Shown: positions 9,711 to 19,120, counted from the stretch's first letter. The stretch: DNA of 64,000 nucleotides from Dactylosporangium aurantiacum (GCF_000716715.1 NZ_JNYJ01000014.1:1-64000), one strand, 5' to 3'. Numbers and translations: made by a program. Notes: generated by a model from the sequence alone, not told the origin.

Positions 9711-10187
9711 CTAGTCGCCGGCGACGGCGGCCGGCTCGGCGGACAGTTCGAGCATCCGGATGCGGGTCGCCTGCATGCGTTCGACGACCACCGCGATGAG
9801 CCGCCGGGTCAGCTCGTAGCCGAGCTCCGGCTCCGCGGCGCACATGGCGCGGATGCCCGGGCCGTCGAAGGCGATCGCCAGGACGGCGGTGTCGGCGGTG
9901 GCGCCGAAGTGCCACCGGTACGGCGGGAACATCCACGACCAGCCGAGCACCTGCCCGGGGCCGATCGTCTCCAGCACCACGTCGCCGCGGCCGGGCAGGT
10001 GGGTGTCGAGGCTGACCAGCCCGTCACGGATGAGCCAGAACCGGTCGGCCCGCCCGCCCTCGCGGAAGATCCGGGTGCCGGCGTGGAACGTGGCGCGGTG
10101 CGAGTAGTGCGCCATCCGGTCCAGGAACCGGTCCGGTACACCGGCCATGAACGGGTGCGCGACGAGCAGGTCGTGTGCGGTGATCAC
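9711..10187 (-). CDS. Stand-alone cyclic-nucleotide-binding (Crp/Fnr-like) domain protein
   Basis: 158 residues covering only the beta-roll sensor fold: FHAGTRIFREGGRADRFWLI, then VLETIGPGQVLGWSWMF. The tail after the C helix is too short for a helix-turn-helix, so it is probably not itself a transcription factor. It may bind a nucleotide and act on a partner. GTG at 10187 is chosen because GGAGG lies 8 nt upstream; GTG at 10196 would overlap that site. A paired DosR-like box lies upstream (strong copy 92 bp away), placing it in the hypoxia set. Confidence 0.75.
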   Translation of the reverse strand: MITAHDLLVAHPFMAGVPDRFLDRMAHYSHRATFHAGTRIFREGGRADRFWLIRDGLVSLDTHLPGRGDVVLETIGPGQVLGWSWMFPPYRWHFGATADTAVLAIAFDGPGIRAMCAAEPELGYELTRRLIAVVVERMQATRIRMLELSAEPAAVAGD

Positions 10188-10278
10188 TGGTCTCACCTCC
10201 GCCAGCGGTGTGGTGCTTCCGACTCCAGCGAACCCCGCGGGCGGGCCCGCCGGTAGGGCCGCTCGCCACCCCGCGCCC

Positions 10279-10292
10279 GGGACCTACGGCCC
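10279..10292 (-). promoter_or_regulatory. DosR-like box before the cyclic-nucleotide-binding gene
   Basis: GGGACCTACGGCCC, a full match to the window consensus. A weaker copy, GGGCCGCTCGCCAC at 10256-10269, lies exactly 23 bp away start to start. Confidence 0.65.
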
Positions 10293-10317
10293 TGCCGAGC
10301 CCGTGCCCCGCCGCCGG

Positions 10318-11166
10318 TCAGGTGGCCGCCGGAGGGTGGACGATCAGCACCGGGCACTCCGCGTGGTGGATGAGCTGCTGCCCGACGGAGCCGAGCAGCA
10401 GCCCCGCGAAGCCGCCGTGCCCCCGGCTGCCCACGACGACCAGCTGTGCGGTGCGGGAGGCGCCGATGAGCACCTGGGCCGCGCGGCCGTTGCCGAGCAG
10501 CGGCACGATCGCGACGGACGGGTACTTCTCCTGCCACCCGGCGATCGACGCCTCCAGCACCTGCCGTTCCGTCGTCTCGATCACGCTGTACGGCAGCGCG
10601 GTCACCGCCGGCGGGACGTAGGCGCGCACGGCGACCACCCCCGTGCCGCGGGAGCGGGCCTCGTCGAGCGCGACGCCCAGCGCGGCGTCCGAGCTGGCGG
10701 AGCCGTCGACCCCGACCACGACGGGGCCGTCGGTGGCGTCGTGCCGACCCCGCACCACGACGACCGGCGTGCGGGCGTGCGTCGCGACCTGCAGGCTGAC
10801 CGAGCCGATCAGCAGGTTGGTGAGCCCGCCACCGCCCCGGTTGCCGACGACGAGTAGGTCAGCGGCGGCGTCGAGCAGCGTCGGCGCGGGTGCCGCATGG
10901 ACCGCCGAGCCGGTGACGTCGACGCCGGTGCCGCGCCGCCGCACGTGGTCGACGACGTCGGCGACGAGCCGGTCCGCGTGCCGCTGCGCCTCGGCGACCA
11001 GGTCCGTGACCGGCCCGTCGTACGCGGCGCCGGGCCAGGCCAGCTGGTATGCGTAGAGGACGTGGAGCCCGGCGCCCGAGCGCTGCGCCGCGGCGGCGGC
11101 CCAGTCGACCGCGTCACGGGCCTCGATCGAGCCGTCGTACCCCACGACGATCCGCTGCGTGTGCAT
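10318..11166 (-). CDS. Tandem universal stress protein (USP 1)
   Basis: 282 residues with two UspA domains. Domain 1 begins IVVGYDGS; domain 2 begins [11 protein letters not shown] and ends with the ATP-loop motif GSRGHGGFAGLLLGSV, so at least domain 2 should bind ATP. This two-domain type is the class induced by DosR in mycobacteria. ATG at 11166 has AAGGAGGAT upstream. DosR-like boxes lie 61-96 bp upstream. Downstream, 130 bp away on the same strand, is the cyclic-nucleotide-binding gene with its own box. Confidence 0.92.
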   Translation of the reverse strand: MHTQRIVVGYDGSIEARDAVDWAAAAAQRSGAGLHVLYAYQLAWPGAAYDGPVTDLVAEAQRHADRLVADVVDHVRRRGTGVDVTGSAVHAAPAPTLLDAAADLLVVGNRGGGGLTNLLIGSVSLQVATHARTPVVVVRGRHDATDGPVVVGVDGSASSDAALGVALDEARSRGTGVVAVRAYVPPAVTALPYSVIETTERQVLEASIAGWQEKYPSVAIVPLLGNGRAAQVLIGASRTAQLVVVGSRGHGGFAGLLLGSVGQQLIHHAECPVLIVHPPAAT

Positions 11167-11248
11167 GACATCCTCCTTCGCGAACCCTCCGGGCCCAGCC
11201 TGGAACCGGCCCCCGCCGACGTGCCAGGGACGGTGGATCGGGACGGGC

Positions 11249-11262
11249 GGGACCTTCGACCC
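11249..11262 (-). promoter_or_regulatory. DosR-like box before USP 1
   Basis: GGGACCTTCGACCC, 83 bp from the USP 1 start. A looser copy, GGGACGGTGGATCG at 11227-11240, lies 22 bp nearer the gene. Confidence 0.6.
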
Positions 11263-11271
11263 TGCGCCGGG

Positions 11272-12267
11272 TCAGGCCGCGCCCGGCGCCCGCTGCCGCC
11301 GCTGCCACGGCCGGGGCACCGTGCACGCCGAGGCCGGACGCCGGGGACTGCCCGGTGCCGCCCGGCCGTAACCGATGCGCAGGATCATCTGCGGCCACCG
11401 GTGGGCCCCCGTACCGGCGAGCAGCATGCGCACGTCGGGCAGCTCCAGCGCCTGGGTCATCGGCTGGACCGCGACCCCGCGGACGGTCGCCGTCAGCAGC
11501 ACCCGCTGCAGCGCCTGGCCGGTGCGCAGCCACGCGGCGCGGTCGTCGCCGTCGCCGTACAGCATCAGCAGCTGCGGCTCGGCCTCGAACCGGGCGGTCT
11601 GCCGCTGCTGATGCGGCACGGACAGGCCGAAGTCGCGCACCGCGACGGCCGACGTCGCCGGCCGCGGACCGAAGGCCTGGGCGGGCACCCCGTCGTGCCG
11701 CGCACCGTCCTGCCCGGTCCACGCGATGATCTCCCGCCGGTACGCCGGATCCGCGCGTTGCCGCGTGTCGGCCGTCCAGGTCAGGCCGAGCACGGCGGCG
11801 CGCCGGACCGGGTCCAGGGCGGTGAGCGCGGCCCCGGTGCCGTCCGCGGCGGCCCGCAGCTCCCGCACCGTGCCGGGCGGGACCTGCGCACCGTGGTACG
11901 GCAGCCGGTTCGTCCGCCGGCGGGTGATCGCCGCGGCCAGCAGCCGCGTGCCCGGCGCGGGCATCCGCCGCTGCCCGAGCTCGACCCGGGCGACCTGGTC
12001 GGCGTCGCCGGACACCGGCACGAGCAGCGGGGTGTGCCCGGCGGCCGCGAGCGCCAGCCGCAGGTTGAACACGGCCGCGCCGAGGCTCAGGTACATCGCC
12101 CGCCGGTGCGGGTCGATCACGTCGAGCCCCCGGTCGTGGTCGGCCAGCACGTCGAACCCGCCGTCCCGGACCCGGAACCGCCACGGCTGCGTGTTGTGGA
12201 TGGACGGTGCGGCGACCGCGGCGTTCAGACCGGCGGCGACCGCCCGGTCCGTCAACCCTCCGCTCAT
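11272..12267 (-). CDS. Acg-like nitroreductase-fold protein (NTR 1)
   Basis: 331 residues. It has the family hallmark PSIHNTQPWRF near residue 20 and two nitroreductase-like halves as in Mycobacterium Rv2032 (Acg), a DosR-regulon protein that binds FMN but whose enzymatic role is unsettled. RRRTNRLPY and PMTQALELP are further family blocks. The ATG overlaps the upstream USP stop in ATGA, so it is translated with USP 2. One of four paralogues in the window. The last 25 residues are Arg/Pro-rich and unlike the others. Confidence 0.85.
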   Translation of the reverse strand: MSGGLTDRAVAAGLNAAVAAPSIHNTQPWRFRVRDGGFDVLADHDRGLDVIDPHRRAMYLSLGAAVFNLRLALAAAGHTPLLVPVSGDADQVARVELGQRRMPAPGTRLLAAAITRRRTNRLPYHGAQVPPGTVRELRAAADGTGAALTALDPVRRAAVLGLTWTADTRQRADPAYRREIIAWTGQDGARHDGVPAQAFGPRPATSAVAVRDFGLSVPHQQRQTARFEAEPQLLMLYGDGDDRAAWLRTGQALQRVLLTATVRGVAVQPMTQALELPDVRMLLAGTGAHRWPQMILRIGYGRAAPGSPRRPASACTVPRPWQRRQRAPGAA

Positions 12268-13196
12268 GAGGAACCTTCCTTGCGCGGGTGTGTTCCCGGC
12301 CCGGGACGGGCGACGATGACCGGGCAGTTGGCGTGGTGGACGGCGGCCTGGCTCACCGAACCCAGCAGCAGCCCGGTGAAGCCGCCGTTGCCGCGGGCGC
12401 CGACGACGAGCAGCTCCGCGCCCGTCGAGGCCTCGGCGAGCACCCCGCCGGCGCGGCCGACCACCACGTCGAGCCGGACGTCGACCTGCGGGTACTTCTC
12501 CTGCCAGCCGGCCATCGACTCGGCGAGGGCCCGCCGGGCGCCGGCGAGCGCGTCCTGCTCGCCGTAGATGGGCGCGGCGACGCCGTCGCGCTGGCCGGCG
12601 ACCTGCCACTGGCAGGCGTTGACCGCGGTGAGCCCGGCCGAGCGGAACGCGGCCTGCTCGAACGCGACGGCGACGGCGAGGTCCGCGTCGTGGGAGCCGT
12701 CGACGCCGACGACGACCCGGCCGGCGTTCGCGCCGCCGGAGCGGTCCGCGCCGCGGACGATCACCACCGGGCACGACGCGTGCGCCGCCAGCTCGACACC
12801 GGTCGAGCCGACCAGCAGCGCGGCGAACCCGCCGAGACCGCGGCTGCCGACCACGACCAGCGAGGCCTGCCGGGAGGCGGCCAGCAGCGCCGGGACGCAG
12901 AGCCGGCTCGTCGACCCGGCGCTGATCTCCAGGTCGCCGCCGGCGTCGCGGGCGTGGGTCACGGCGTCGGCGAGGAGCCGCGCCGCGGTCTGCGGCGTAT
13001 CGGTCTGCGTGACGACCGGCAACGCGAGTCCGACCGGCGGGTACGCGAACTCCGGCCAGCCGTGCGCGTGCAACAGGTGCAGCGGGCGGTGCCGCCGCGC
13101 GGCGTCCGCGGCGGCCCACCGCACCGCCCGCAGGCTGTCCGCCGAGCCGTCGACACCGACGACGACGGCGGTGGCCGCGATGGATGACGTGGTCAT
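12264..13196 (-). CDS. Tandem universal stress protein (USP 2)
   Basis: 310 residues, two UspA domains ([11 protein letters not shown] and [11 protein letters not shown]), each with a G-2x-G-9x-G-S type ATP loop ([16 protein letters not shown] and [16 protein letters not shown]). It is the first gene of a two-gene operon with NTR 1 (ATGA overlap). It is divergent from the alcohol dehydrogenase gene, with a near-palindromic DosR-like box between them. Confidence 0.92.
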   Translation of the reverse strand: MTTSSIAATAVVVGVDGSADSLRAVRWAAADAARRHRPLHLLHAHGWPEFAYPPVGLALPVVTQTDTPQTAARLLADAVTHARDAGGDLEISAGSTSRLCVPALLAASRQASLVVVGSRGLGGFAALLVGSTGVELAAHASCPVVIVRGADRSGGANAGRVVVGVDGSHDADLAVAVAFEQAAFRSAGLTAVNACQWQVAGQRDGVAAPIYGEQDALAGARRALAESMAGWQEKYPQVDVRLDVVVGRAGGVLAEASTGAELLVVGARGNGGFTGLLLGSVSQAAVHHANCPVIVARPGPGTHPRKEGSS

Positions 13197-13320
13197 GACG
13201 GCTCCTCGGGTCGGTCCTGCGTCGCCGGTGCGGCGGCATCGCCCGGTGCGCCGGCGGCCTTCGTTCCCACCCTCGTCCGCGCGGCGTGCCGGTGGTAAGG
13301 CCGCAAGCCCGGCCGCGCCC

Positions 13321-13334
13321 GGGACCAAGGTCCC
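13321..13334. promoter_or_regulatory. DosR-like box shared by USP 2 and the alcohol dehydrogenase
   Basis: GGGACCAAGGTCCC is palindromic apart from its central AA. It lies 125 bp from the USP 2 start and 71 bp from the alcohol dehydrogenase start on the other strand, so it could serve both. No good partner copy at 22-23 bp. Confidence 0.6.
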
Positions 13335-13404
13335 GAGTCGCGGCCGGCCCCGGTCCGGTGCCACGGCGGCGCATAGGGCCGGTCGTGACGGGCAGAACCC
13401 CCCG

Positions 13405-14418
13405 ATGCGAGCGATGAACGCCTGGCGCGTCGAGCGGCCGGGCCCGATCGGCACCGGGCCGCTGCGGATGGCGTCGCTGCCGGTACCGGAGCCGGGGCCG
13501 GGCGAGGTGCTGCTCGAGGTGCGCGCCTGCGCGGTCTGCCGCACCGACCTTCACCTCGCCGAGGGTGACCTGCCGCCGCGCCGGTGGGGTGTCGTGCCCG
13601 GGCACGAGGTGGTGGGCGAGGTCGAGCGGCTGGGGCCGGACACCGGGGACCTGCGGGTAGGGGAGCGGGTCGGGGTGGCGTGGCTGCGGCACACCTGCGC
13701 CACCTGCCGCTACTGCCGGCGCGGCGCGGAGAACCTCTGCCCGTTCTCGGAGTACACCGGGTGGCACGCCGACGGGGGGTTCGCCGGGTACTGCGTCGCG
13801 CCGGCGTCGTACGTGTACCGCCTCCCGCCACGGTACGACGACGCGCACGCCGCCCCGCTGCTGTGCGCCGGGATCATCGGCTACCGGGCGCTGCGCCGCG
13901 CGGACGTGCCGCCGGGCGGCCGGCTGGGCCTGTACGGCTTCGGCGCGTCCGCGCACCTGGCGGCCCAGGTGGCGATCGCGCAGGGCGCCACGGTGCACGT
14001 GCTGACCCGCTCGGCGCGGGCCCAGCGGCTGGCGCTGGACCTGGGCGCCGCGTCGGCGGGTGACGCGACGGCCGCGCCGCCGGAGCCGCTGGACGCGGCG
14101 ATCCTGTTCGCGCCCGTGGGCGAGCTGGTGCCGGTCGCGCTCGCCGCGCTCGACCGGGGCGGCACGCTCGCCGTCGCCGGCATCCACCTGACCGACATCC
14201 CGGTGCTGCGGTACGCCGAGCACCTGTTCCAGGAGCGTTCCCTGCGCAGCGTCACGGCCAACACCCGCGAGGACGGGCGGGACTTCCTGGCCTTCGCGCA
14301 GGAGCACCCGCTGCGGGTGACCGTCTCGCCGTATCCGCTGTCCGCGGCGGACCGCGCGCTGGCGGACCTCGCCGCGGACCGGGTGCAGGGCGCCGCCGTG
14401 CTGACGCCGCAGCGCTGA
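13405..14418 (+). CDS. Zinc-dependent alcohol dehydrogenase (MDR family)
   Basis: 337 residues. Catalytic zinc ligands are in CAVCRTD and GHEVVGEV. The structural zinc lobe is [15 protein letters not shown], and a Rossmann motif [10 protein letters not shown] follows near residue 175. It should oxidise an alcohol or reduce an aldehyde with NAD(P); the substrate is unknown. ATG at 13405 or 13414 are both possible. Divergent from USP 2 across a DosR-like box; reduction of aldehydes for redox balance at low oxygen is a reasonable inference. Confidence 0.88.
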   Translation: MRAMNAWRVERPGPIGTGPLRMASLPVPEPGPGEVLLEVRACAVCRTDLHLAEGDLPPRRWGVVPGHEVVGEVERLGPDTGDLRVGERVGVAWLRHTCATCRYCRRGAENLCPFSEYTGWHADGGFAGYCVAPASYVYRLPPRYDDAHAAPLLCAGIIGYRALRRADVPPGGRLGLYGFGASAHLAAQVAIAQGATVHVLTRSARAQRLALDLGAASAGDATAAPPEPLDAAILFAPVGELVPVALAALDRGGTLAVAGIHLTDIPVLRYAEHLFQERSLRSVTANTREDGRDFLAFAQEHPLRVTVSPYPLSAADRALADLAADRVQGAAVLTPQR

Positions 14419-14421
14419 CCC

Positions 14422-15306
14422 TCAGCGCACCACCGCGACGGGGCACCCGGCGTGGTGGATCAGGGCCTGGCTGACCGAGCCCAGCAGCAGCCCGGTGAAG
14501 CCGCCCCGCCCCCGCGAGCCGACGACCATCAGCTCGGCCCCCCGCGACAGGCGGGTGAGTACCGCGGCGGCGCCACCGCGGACCGTCGACTGGCGCACCT
14601 CGACGTCGGGGAACTTGTCGGCCCAGCCGGCGACGGACTCCGCGAGCGCCCGCCGCTCGTCGTCACGCAGGTCGGCGCGGTCGTAGACGAGTGGCAGCAT
14701 GTCGCCCGGTCCGGTGGTGTCCGGCCACACGTACGTGTGGACGGCGGTCAGCCCGGCACCGCGGAACGACGCCTGCTCCAGCGCGAACCGCATGGCGCGG
14801 TCGGCGTTGTGCGAGCCGTCGACACCGACGATGACGTGCCCTGCCTCCGGGCCGGCGTCGTCGTCGCCGGCGGCCGACCGGATCACCACGACCGGGCAGG
14901 CGGCGTGCGCGGCCAGCTGCACACCGACGGAGCCGAGCAGCAGGCCGCTGAACCCTCCGAGCCCGCGGCTGCCCACCACGACGACGTCGGCCCGCTGCGA
15001 CGCCTTCACCAGCGCCGTCGCGGCCGGCTCCAGCGCCGTGGCGGTGGTGACCGGCACGCCGGCCGCGACCGCCGCGGCCCGCGCCACCGCGGCGCGCAGG
15101 ATGCGGTCGGCCGCCTTGCGCACGGCCTTGCGCAGCGCCGCCGTCGGCTGGGCGCCGAGCGGCGGGTGGACGACCGGCCACGCGTACGCGTGGATGAGGT
15201 GCAGCCCGCGTTGCCGGCGGGCGGCGTCCAGGGCGGCCCACTCCACCGCGGCGATGCTCTCGGATGAGCCGTCGACCCCGACGACGACCTCGGACTGCTG
15301 CTGCAT
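14422..15306 (-). CDS. Tandem universal stress protein (USP 3)
   Basis: 294 residues, two UspA domains with [11 protein letters not shown] and VIVGVDGSHNA, and ATP loops [16 protein letters not shown] and [19 protein letters not shown] at 15306 has GGAGG 7 nt upstream. It converges on the alcohol dehydrogenase gene with only 3 nt between the stops. No clear DosR-like box is seen just upstream, unlike USP 1, 2 and 4. Confidence 0.92.
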   Translation of the reverse strand: MQQQSEVVVGVDGSSESIAAVEWAALDAARRQRGLHLIHAYAWPVVHPPLGAQPTAALRKAVRKAADRILRAAVARAAAVAAGVPVTTATALEPAATALVKASQRADVVVVGSRGLGGFSGLLLGSVGVQLAAHAACPVVVIRSAAGDDDAGPEAGHVIVGVDGSHNADRAMRFALEQASFRGAGLTAVHTYVWPDTTGPGDMLPLVYDRADLRDDERRALAESVAGWADKFPDVEVRQSTVRGGAAAVLTRLSRGAELMVVGSRGRGGFTGLLLGSVSQALIHHAGCPVAVVR

Positions 15307-15397
15307 GGCCCGGCCTCCGTTCACGCTTGCGCGGTCCCGACGCCTCCAGCGTCCTGCGGCGGGCCGCGATCGGCGAACGCCCGGCCGGCGCGGCGGT

Positions 15398-15784
15398 TCA
15401 GCCGCCCAGCAGCCGGATCGCCACCAGCCGGTGGTCCGCGTCCCGCGGGGCCGGCTGGCGGCGGCGGTAGACGGTCAGCGCGTCGTCGTAGCCGGGGTCG
15501 CCCGGGGCCAGAGCCACGGCGTGGGCGTCGTACGGGTGCCGGCGGATCGTCACCGTGGCGCCGCGCCCGACGCCGGTGAAGTTGCGCCACCAGCGTTTCG
15601 TGGCGGCGCGCCCGGCCATGACGACGACCCGGTCGCGGTCCTGCGCGTACTGGACCGGCAGTGCGTGCCGGGCGCCGGTGACGGCACCCGTGTAGGCCAG
15701 CTCGCAGACGCGCCCGCTGAGCAGGGCGTGCGCGGGCGAGGCCAGCAGGCGCAGTACGGTCCGGTTGCCGCGCTGGTGCGTCAT
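15398..15784 (-). CDS. Deazaflavin (F420)-dependent nitroreductase/quinone reductase family protein
   Basis: 128 residues, the usual length of the DUF385/Ddn family. Landmarks are TGARHALPVQYAQDRDRVVV and KRWWRNFTG, with a split-barrel pattern. Members reduce quinones or nitro compounds with F420H2; Ddn of M. tuberculosis is the best-known case. Start choice is uncertain: ATG 15784 with GGGAG about 10 nt upstream. A possible DosR-like box is 225 bp upstream. Confidence 0.7.
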   Translation of the reverse strand: MTHQRGNRTVLRLLASPAHALLSGRVCELAYTGAVTGARHALPVQYAQDRDRVVVMAGRAATKRWWRNFTGVGRGATVTIRRHPYDAHAVALAPGDPGYDDALTVYRRRQPAPRDADHRLVAIRLLGG

Positions 15785-16008
15785 GTCGATCACTCCCAAG
15801 GGGGCGGGGCCGCCGCCGGGTGCCGGGTGGGATGGGGGCGGCATGCACGACACCCGCCGCGGCGGGGGCATCCCGGTGCGGTGACCATCTTGGTGATGGC
15901 GAACCTGACGGCCCGACCCGCCGTCCGTATGTTCCGCTCGCCGGGACCCCCGCGCCGCTCGGCGGGTGTCGCACCTGCGACCTTTCCCGCCGCCGCCGGG
16001 AGACGGCA

Positions 16009-16022
16009 GGGGAGAAGGTCCC
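16009..16022 (-). promoter_or_regulatory. Possible DosR-like box
   Basis: Reverse strand GGGACCTTCTCCCC, 12 of 14 match. It is 225 bp from the F420-type reductase start and immediately beside the hsp20 terminator. The rest of the 15785-16060 gap shows no gene. Confidence 0.35.
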
Positions 16023-16023
16023 G

Positions 16024-16050
16024 CCTCCGGGGGCCGTGCGCCCCCGGAGG
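16024..16050 (-). terminator. Terminator of hsp20
   Basis: Perfect 11-bp stem (16024-16034 with 16040-16050) with loop CGTGC, 11 nt beyond the hsp20 stop. Confidence 0.75.
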
Positions 16051-16060
16051 CCGGTCCGGT

Positions 16061-16486
16061 TCAGCCGGTCTTCCTGACCGGCTTGACGGTCTCCACGGTG
16101 ACCGGGATGTGCCGCCCGGTCTGGCGCGGCTCGCCGACGGCGACGGTGACCTCGAGGATGCCGTCGCGGTACACCGCCGACAGCGTCTCGTCCTTGGCGC
16201 CGGGCGGCAGCTGGACGGTGCGGTGGAACGTGCCGTAGCGAAACTCGGAGTGTCCCTTGTCCCGCTGGGTCTCGGCGCGGGTGACGCTCAGCCGCAGGAC
16301 GCCGTCGGCGTAGGCGATGTCGACGTCCTTGGCCGGGTCGACGCCGGGCAGCTCGGCCCGCACCGTGTACCGGTCCTCGTCGAGGTCGTCCTCGATGCGG
16401 ATCGCCGGCTCCGTGAACGGGAACCAGGACGGCCCGTTCAGGTCGAACGACATGAGTGGGGCGGTGCGCAGTCTGGTGGCCAGCAT
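16061..16486 (-). CDS. Hsp20/alpha-crystallin small heat-shock protein
   Basis: 141 residues. An alpha-crystallin domain spans about 38-135, with YTVRAELPGVDPAKDVDI, the GVLRLSV strand, and DGILEVTV near the C-terminus. It is an ATP-independent holdase. It resembles HspX (Acr), the classic DosR-regulated dormancy protein. ATG at 16486 has AAGGAGGAG upstream. Paired DosR-like boxes lie 55-91 bp upstream. Confidence 0.93.
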   Translation of the reverse strand: MLATRLRTAPLMSFDLNGPSWFPFTEPAIRIEDDLDEDRYTVRAELPGVDPAKDVDIAYADGVLRLSVTRAETQRDKGHSEFRYGTFHRTVQLPPGAKDETLSAVYRDGILEVTVAVGEPRQTGRHIPVTVETVKPVRKTG

Positions 16487-16540
16487 GATGCTCCTCCTTC
16501 TTCCCGGGTCCAGCTCAGCACCCCGGCCCGCGCGGCACGC

Positions 16541-16554
16541 GGGGCGTAGGTCCC
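16541..16554 (-). promoter_or_regulatory. DosR-like box before hsp20
   Basis: Reverse strand GGGACCTACGCCCC, 55 bp from the hsp20 start. A second copy, reverse-strand GGGCCCTTCGATAC at 16564-16577 (11 of 14), lies exactly 23 bp away. Confidence 0.65.
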
Positions 16555-16582
16555 GGCCGACCCGTATCGAAGGGCCCGGATC

Positions 16583-17542
16583 TCAGTGGGTGGTGAGCAC
16601 CTCGGACCAGGCGCGGCGGGGGGAGGGCGGGGCCGGCAGGGCGTAGCCGATGCGCAGGATCATCTGCGGGAACCACGGGTCGGCGGGGTCGGCCACCACC
16701 CGGCGCAGCCGCGGCAGCTCCAGCACCTGGGTCATCGGTTGCACGGCCAGACCCCGCACCGTGGCGGTGAGCAGGACCCGTTGCATCGCCTGCCCGGCCC
16801 GGACCCGGGCGGCCCGCGCGTCGCTGCGGCTGCTGAGCACCACCAGCTGCGGGTGCGGCTCGAAGGCGACGGCGGGGCGGCCGGGGGCGGCCGGTCCCGG
16901 GTCGAAGTCCCGCAGCGGCAGCCGGCCCGCCGCGTCCCGGGGCCCGAACAGCGCCGGCGGGATGCCGTCGCGGCGGGTCGGGTCGGCGGCCGTCCAGGTC
17001 GCGAGCTCCCGCCGGTACGCCGGGTCGCCGCGCTGCGCCGCGTCGGCGGTGATCATGAGCGCCAGCAGCGCGTCGCGGCGCACCCGGTCCAGCGCGGTCA
17101 GCTCGGCGCCTTCCGCGGCCGCCGCCGCGCGCAGCTCGTCGAGGACGCGGGCCGGCACGACGGCCCGCGCGTACGGTCCGCGGTTGGTGTGCCGCCGGAA
17201 CACGGCGCCGCCGAGGGCGCGCAGTCCCGGGCCGGGGCGGCCGGGGCGGCCGGGCTCGATCCTGGCGACGGTGACGCCGTCGGCGGGGAACGGCCGCAGC
17301 ACCGGCAGCCGGCCGTCCAGGGCGATGGCCAGGCGCAGGTTGAACACGGCGGCGCCCACGCTCAGCAGCATCGAGCGGTGGTCGCGGTCGATGACCCGCA
17401 GCCGGCGGGCCGGGTCGGCGCGCACGTCGATCCCGCCGTCGTGGACGCTGAACCGCCACGGCTGCGTGTTGTGCACCGACGGCGCGGCGACCGCCGCGTC
17501 GAGCCAGCCGCCGGTCGTCCCATCGTCCGCTCGCAGTGCCAT
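16583..17542 (-). CDS. Acg-like nitroreductase-fold protein (NTR 2)
   Basis: 319 residues, closest in layout to NTR 1: PSVHNTQPWRF near residue 20, RRHTNRGPY mid-protein, PMTQVLELP and PQMILRIGYALP near the end. FMN-binding Rv2032-like family; activity unproven. It lies upstream of hsp20 on the same strand with the hsp20 boxes in the 96-bp gap. Its own candidate paired box is at 17615-17650. Confidence 0.87.
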   Translation of the reverse strand: MALRADDGTTGGWLDAAVAAPSVHNTQPWRFSVHDGGIDVRADPARRLRVIDRDHRSMLLSVGAAVFNLRLAIALDGRLPVLRPFPADGVTVARIEPGRPGRPGPGLRALGGAVFRRHTNRGPYARAVVPARVLDELRAAAAAEGAELTALDRVRRDALLALMITADAAQRGDPAYRRELATWTAADPTRRDGIPPALFGPRDAAGRLPLRDFDPGPAAPGRPAVAFEPHPQLVVLSSRSDARAARVRAGQAMQRVLLTATVRGLAVQPMTQVLELPRLRRVVADPADPWFPQMILRIGYALPAPPSPRRAWSEVLTTH

Positions 17543-17614
17543 GGCCGGTCATCTCCACCGTGTCGCGGGTCCTGCCCCGGCTGCCAGCCTCGCCGCCGCC
17601 GGCCGGGCGGGGAA

Positions 17615-17650
17615 GTGGCGTTGGTCTCGTGGCGGGGTGCCGGAGGTCCC
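17615..17650 (-). promoter_or_regulatory. Candidate paired DosR-like boxes before NTR 2
   Basis: Reverse strand GGGACCTCCGGCAC at 17637-17650 (12 of 14) and GAGACCAACGCCAC at 17615-17628, 22 bp apart start to start. The nearer copy is 73 bp from the NTR 2 start. Confidence 0.5.
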
Positions 17651-17655
17651 GCCGG

Positions 17656-19009
17656 TCAGGGCCCGTCGAGCGCGGCGCGGACCCGGTCGAGCAGGACGTC
17701 CTCGGAGAACGGCTTCTCCACCAGGATCACGCCCGGGTCGAGCGTGCCCTGGGAGGCGAGCACCGGCTGGGCGTAGCCGGACATGTACAGCACGCGGACA
17801 CCGGGGTACCGCTCGCAGAACTTCGCCGAGAGCTCCTTGCCGGTGGCGGGCAGGTACGCGCTGAACGCGGTGCCCGCGCCGGGGCTGGACTGGATCTCGG
17901 CGGTACCGCCGGTCTGGGTGATGATGCCGTACACGGTGGCCAGCCCGAGCCCGGTGCCCTTGCCCTTGGGCTTGGTGGTGAAGAACGGTTCGAAGACACG
18001 TTCGGCGATCTCCGGCGGGATGCCGGTGCCGGTGTCGCCGACGCGCAGCTTCACGTACCGGCCGGCGGGGCAGGTCCGGGCGTTGCGCGGCGCCGTCGAC
18101 GCTGACGTTGGTGGTGTCGATGCTGAGGGTGCCGCCGTCGGGCATCGCGTCGCGGGCGTTGACGGCCAGGTTCACCAGGACCTGTTCGAGCTGGCCCGGG
18201 TCGGCCAGGACCGGCCACAGCCCGGGCGTGCGGGTGGTGTGCGGCTGGATGTGCTCGCCGAGGGTGCGTTGCAGCAGGCTCTCCACCTCCGCGACGACCG
18301 TGTTGAGGTCGAGCACCTGGGGACGCACGACCTCGCGCCGGCCGAACGCGAGGAGCTGGTGGGTCAGCTCGGTGGCCCGCTGGCCGGCCCGCTGCACCTG
18401 CTGGAGGTCCCGGCTGACCTGTGCCCAGGGCCCGCCTTCCCGCGCGGCGGCGGCGTCGATCTCCTCGGCGACGAACGTCGTGTAGTTGAGCATCACCGCG
18501 AGGAGGTTGTCGAAGTCGTGGGCGACGCCGCCGGCGAGCCGGCCGAGGCTCTCCAGCCGTTGCGACTGGTGCAGCTGCGCCTCGAGCCGCTCGCGTTCGG
18601 CGGCGGCCTTGAGCCGCTCCCGTTCGGCCTGAGCCTCCAGCCGGTCGGTGACGTCGCGGATGGCGGCGGACACCATCGGGCCGTCCTCGGTGTCCAGCGC
18701 CGACAGGCTGATCTCGGCGGGGAACTCGCTGCCGTCCTTGCGCCGCGCCGCCAGCCGCGTCCCGGCACCCATCGGCCGGGGCTGCGGCTGGCGGAAGTAC
18801 GCGTCCCGGTGCGCCGGGTGCACGCCGCGGGCCGGGTCGGGCACGAGGATCTCGACCGGCTCGCCGAGCAGTTCTTCGCGCCGGTACCCGAACAGTCGCT
18901 CGACCTGCGCGTTGACCAGGGCGATCAGGCCGGCCGCCGTCACCGCGACGATCGCGTCCGGGGTCGCCTCCAGCAGCCCGGCCGCGTCGACGTCCGGTTC
19001 GGTGCGCAT
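17656..19009 (-). pseudogene. Degraded PAS hybrid histidine kinase
   Basis: Read on the minus strand. A PAS domain (TPDAIVAVTAAGLIALVNAQ, FGYRREELLGEP) is followed by a coiled linker, a HisKA domain with GGVAHDFDNLLAV, and the start of the ATPase domain (NLAVNARDAMPDGG). The frame breaks near 18070-18105. It resumes one base out of register with GDTGTGIPPEIAERVF and GKGTGLGLATVYGI, so the sequence carries one extra base (or lacks two). At the end, YLPATG runs straight into KELSAKF and VRVLYMSGYAQPVLASQG. In intact relatives these flank about 80 residues holding the receiver's phospho-Asp, so most of the receiver is missing. Start 19009 is likely; an upstream ATG at 19081 lacks a ribosome site. 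Confidence 0.75.
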
Positions 19010-19120
19010 GTCGATCGCCTCATCCACCGTGCAGAAGATGACCAGGACATTTTCCCGTGACAATCCGAAAAAATCCGACATATTTACTCGGGCGGATTCG
19101 GGTCGCGGTGTGGTGCGGGC

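Noticed and set aside
13294..13310. A second RAE-like or DosR-like site before USP 2
   Set aside because: Only about half of either motif matches (AAGGCCGCAAGCCC), and the spacing to the strong box is 24, not 22-23.
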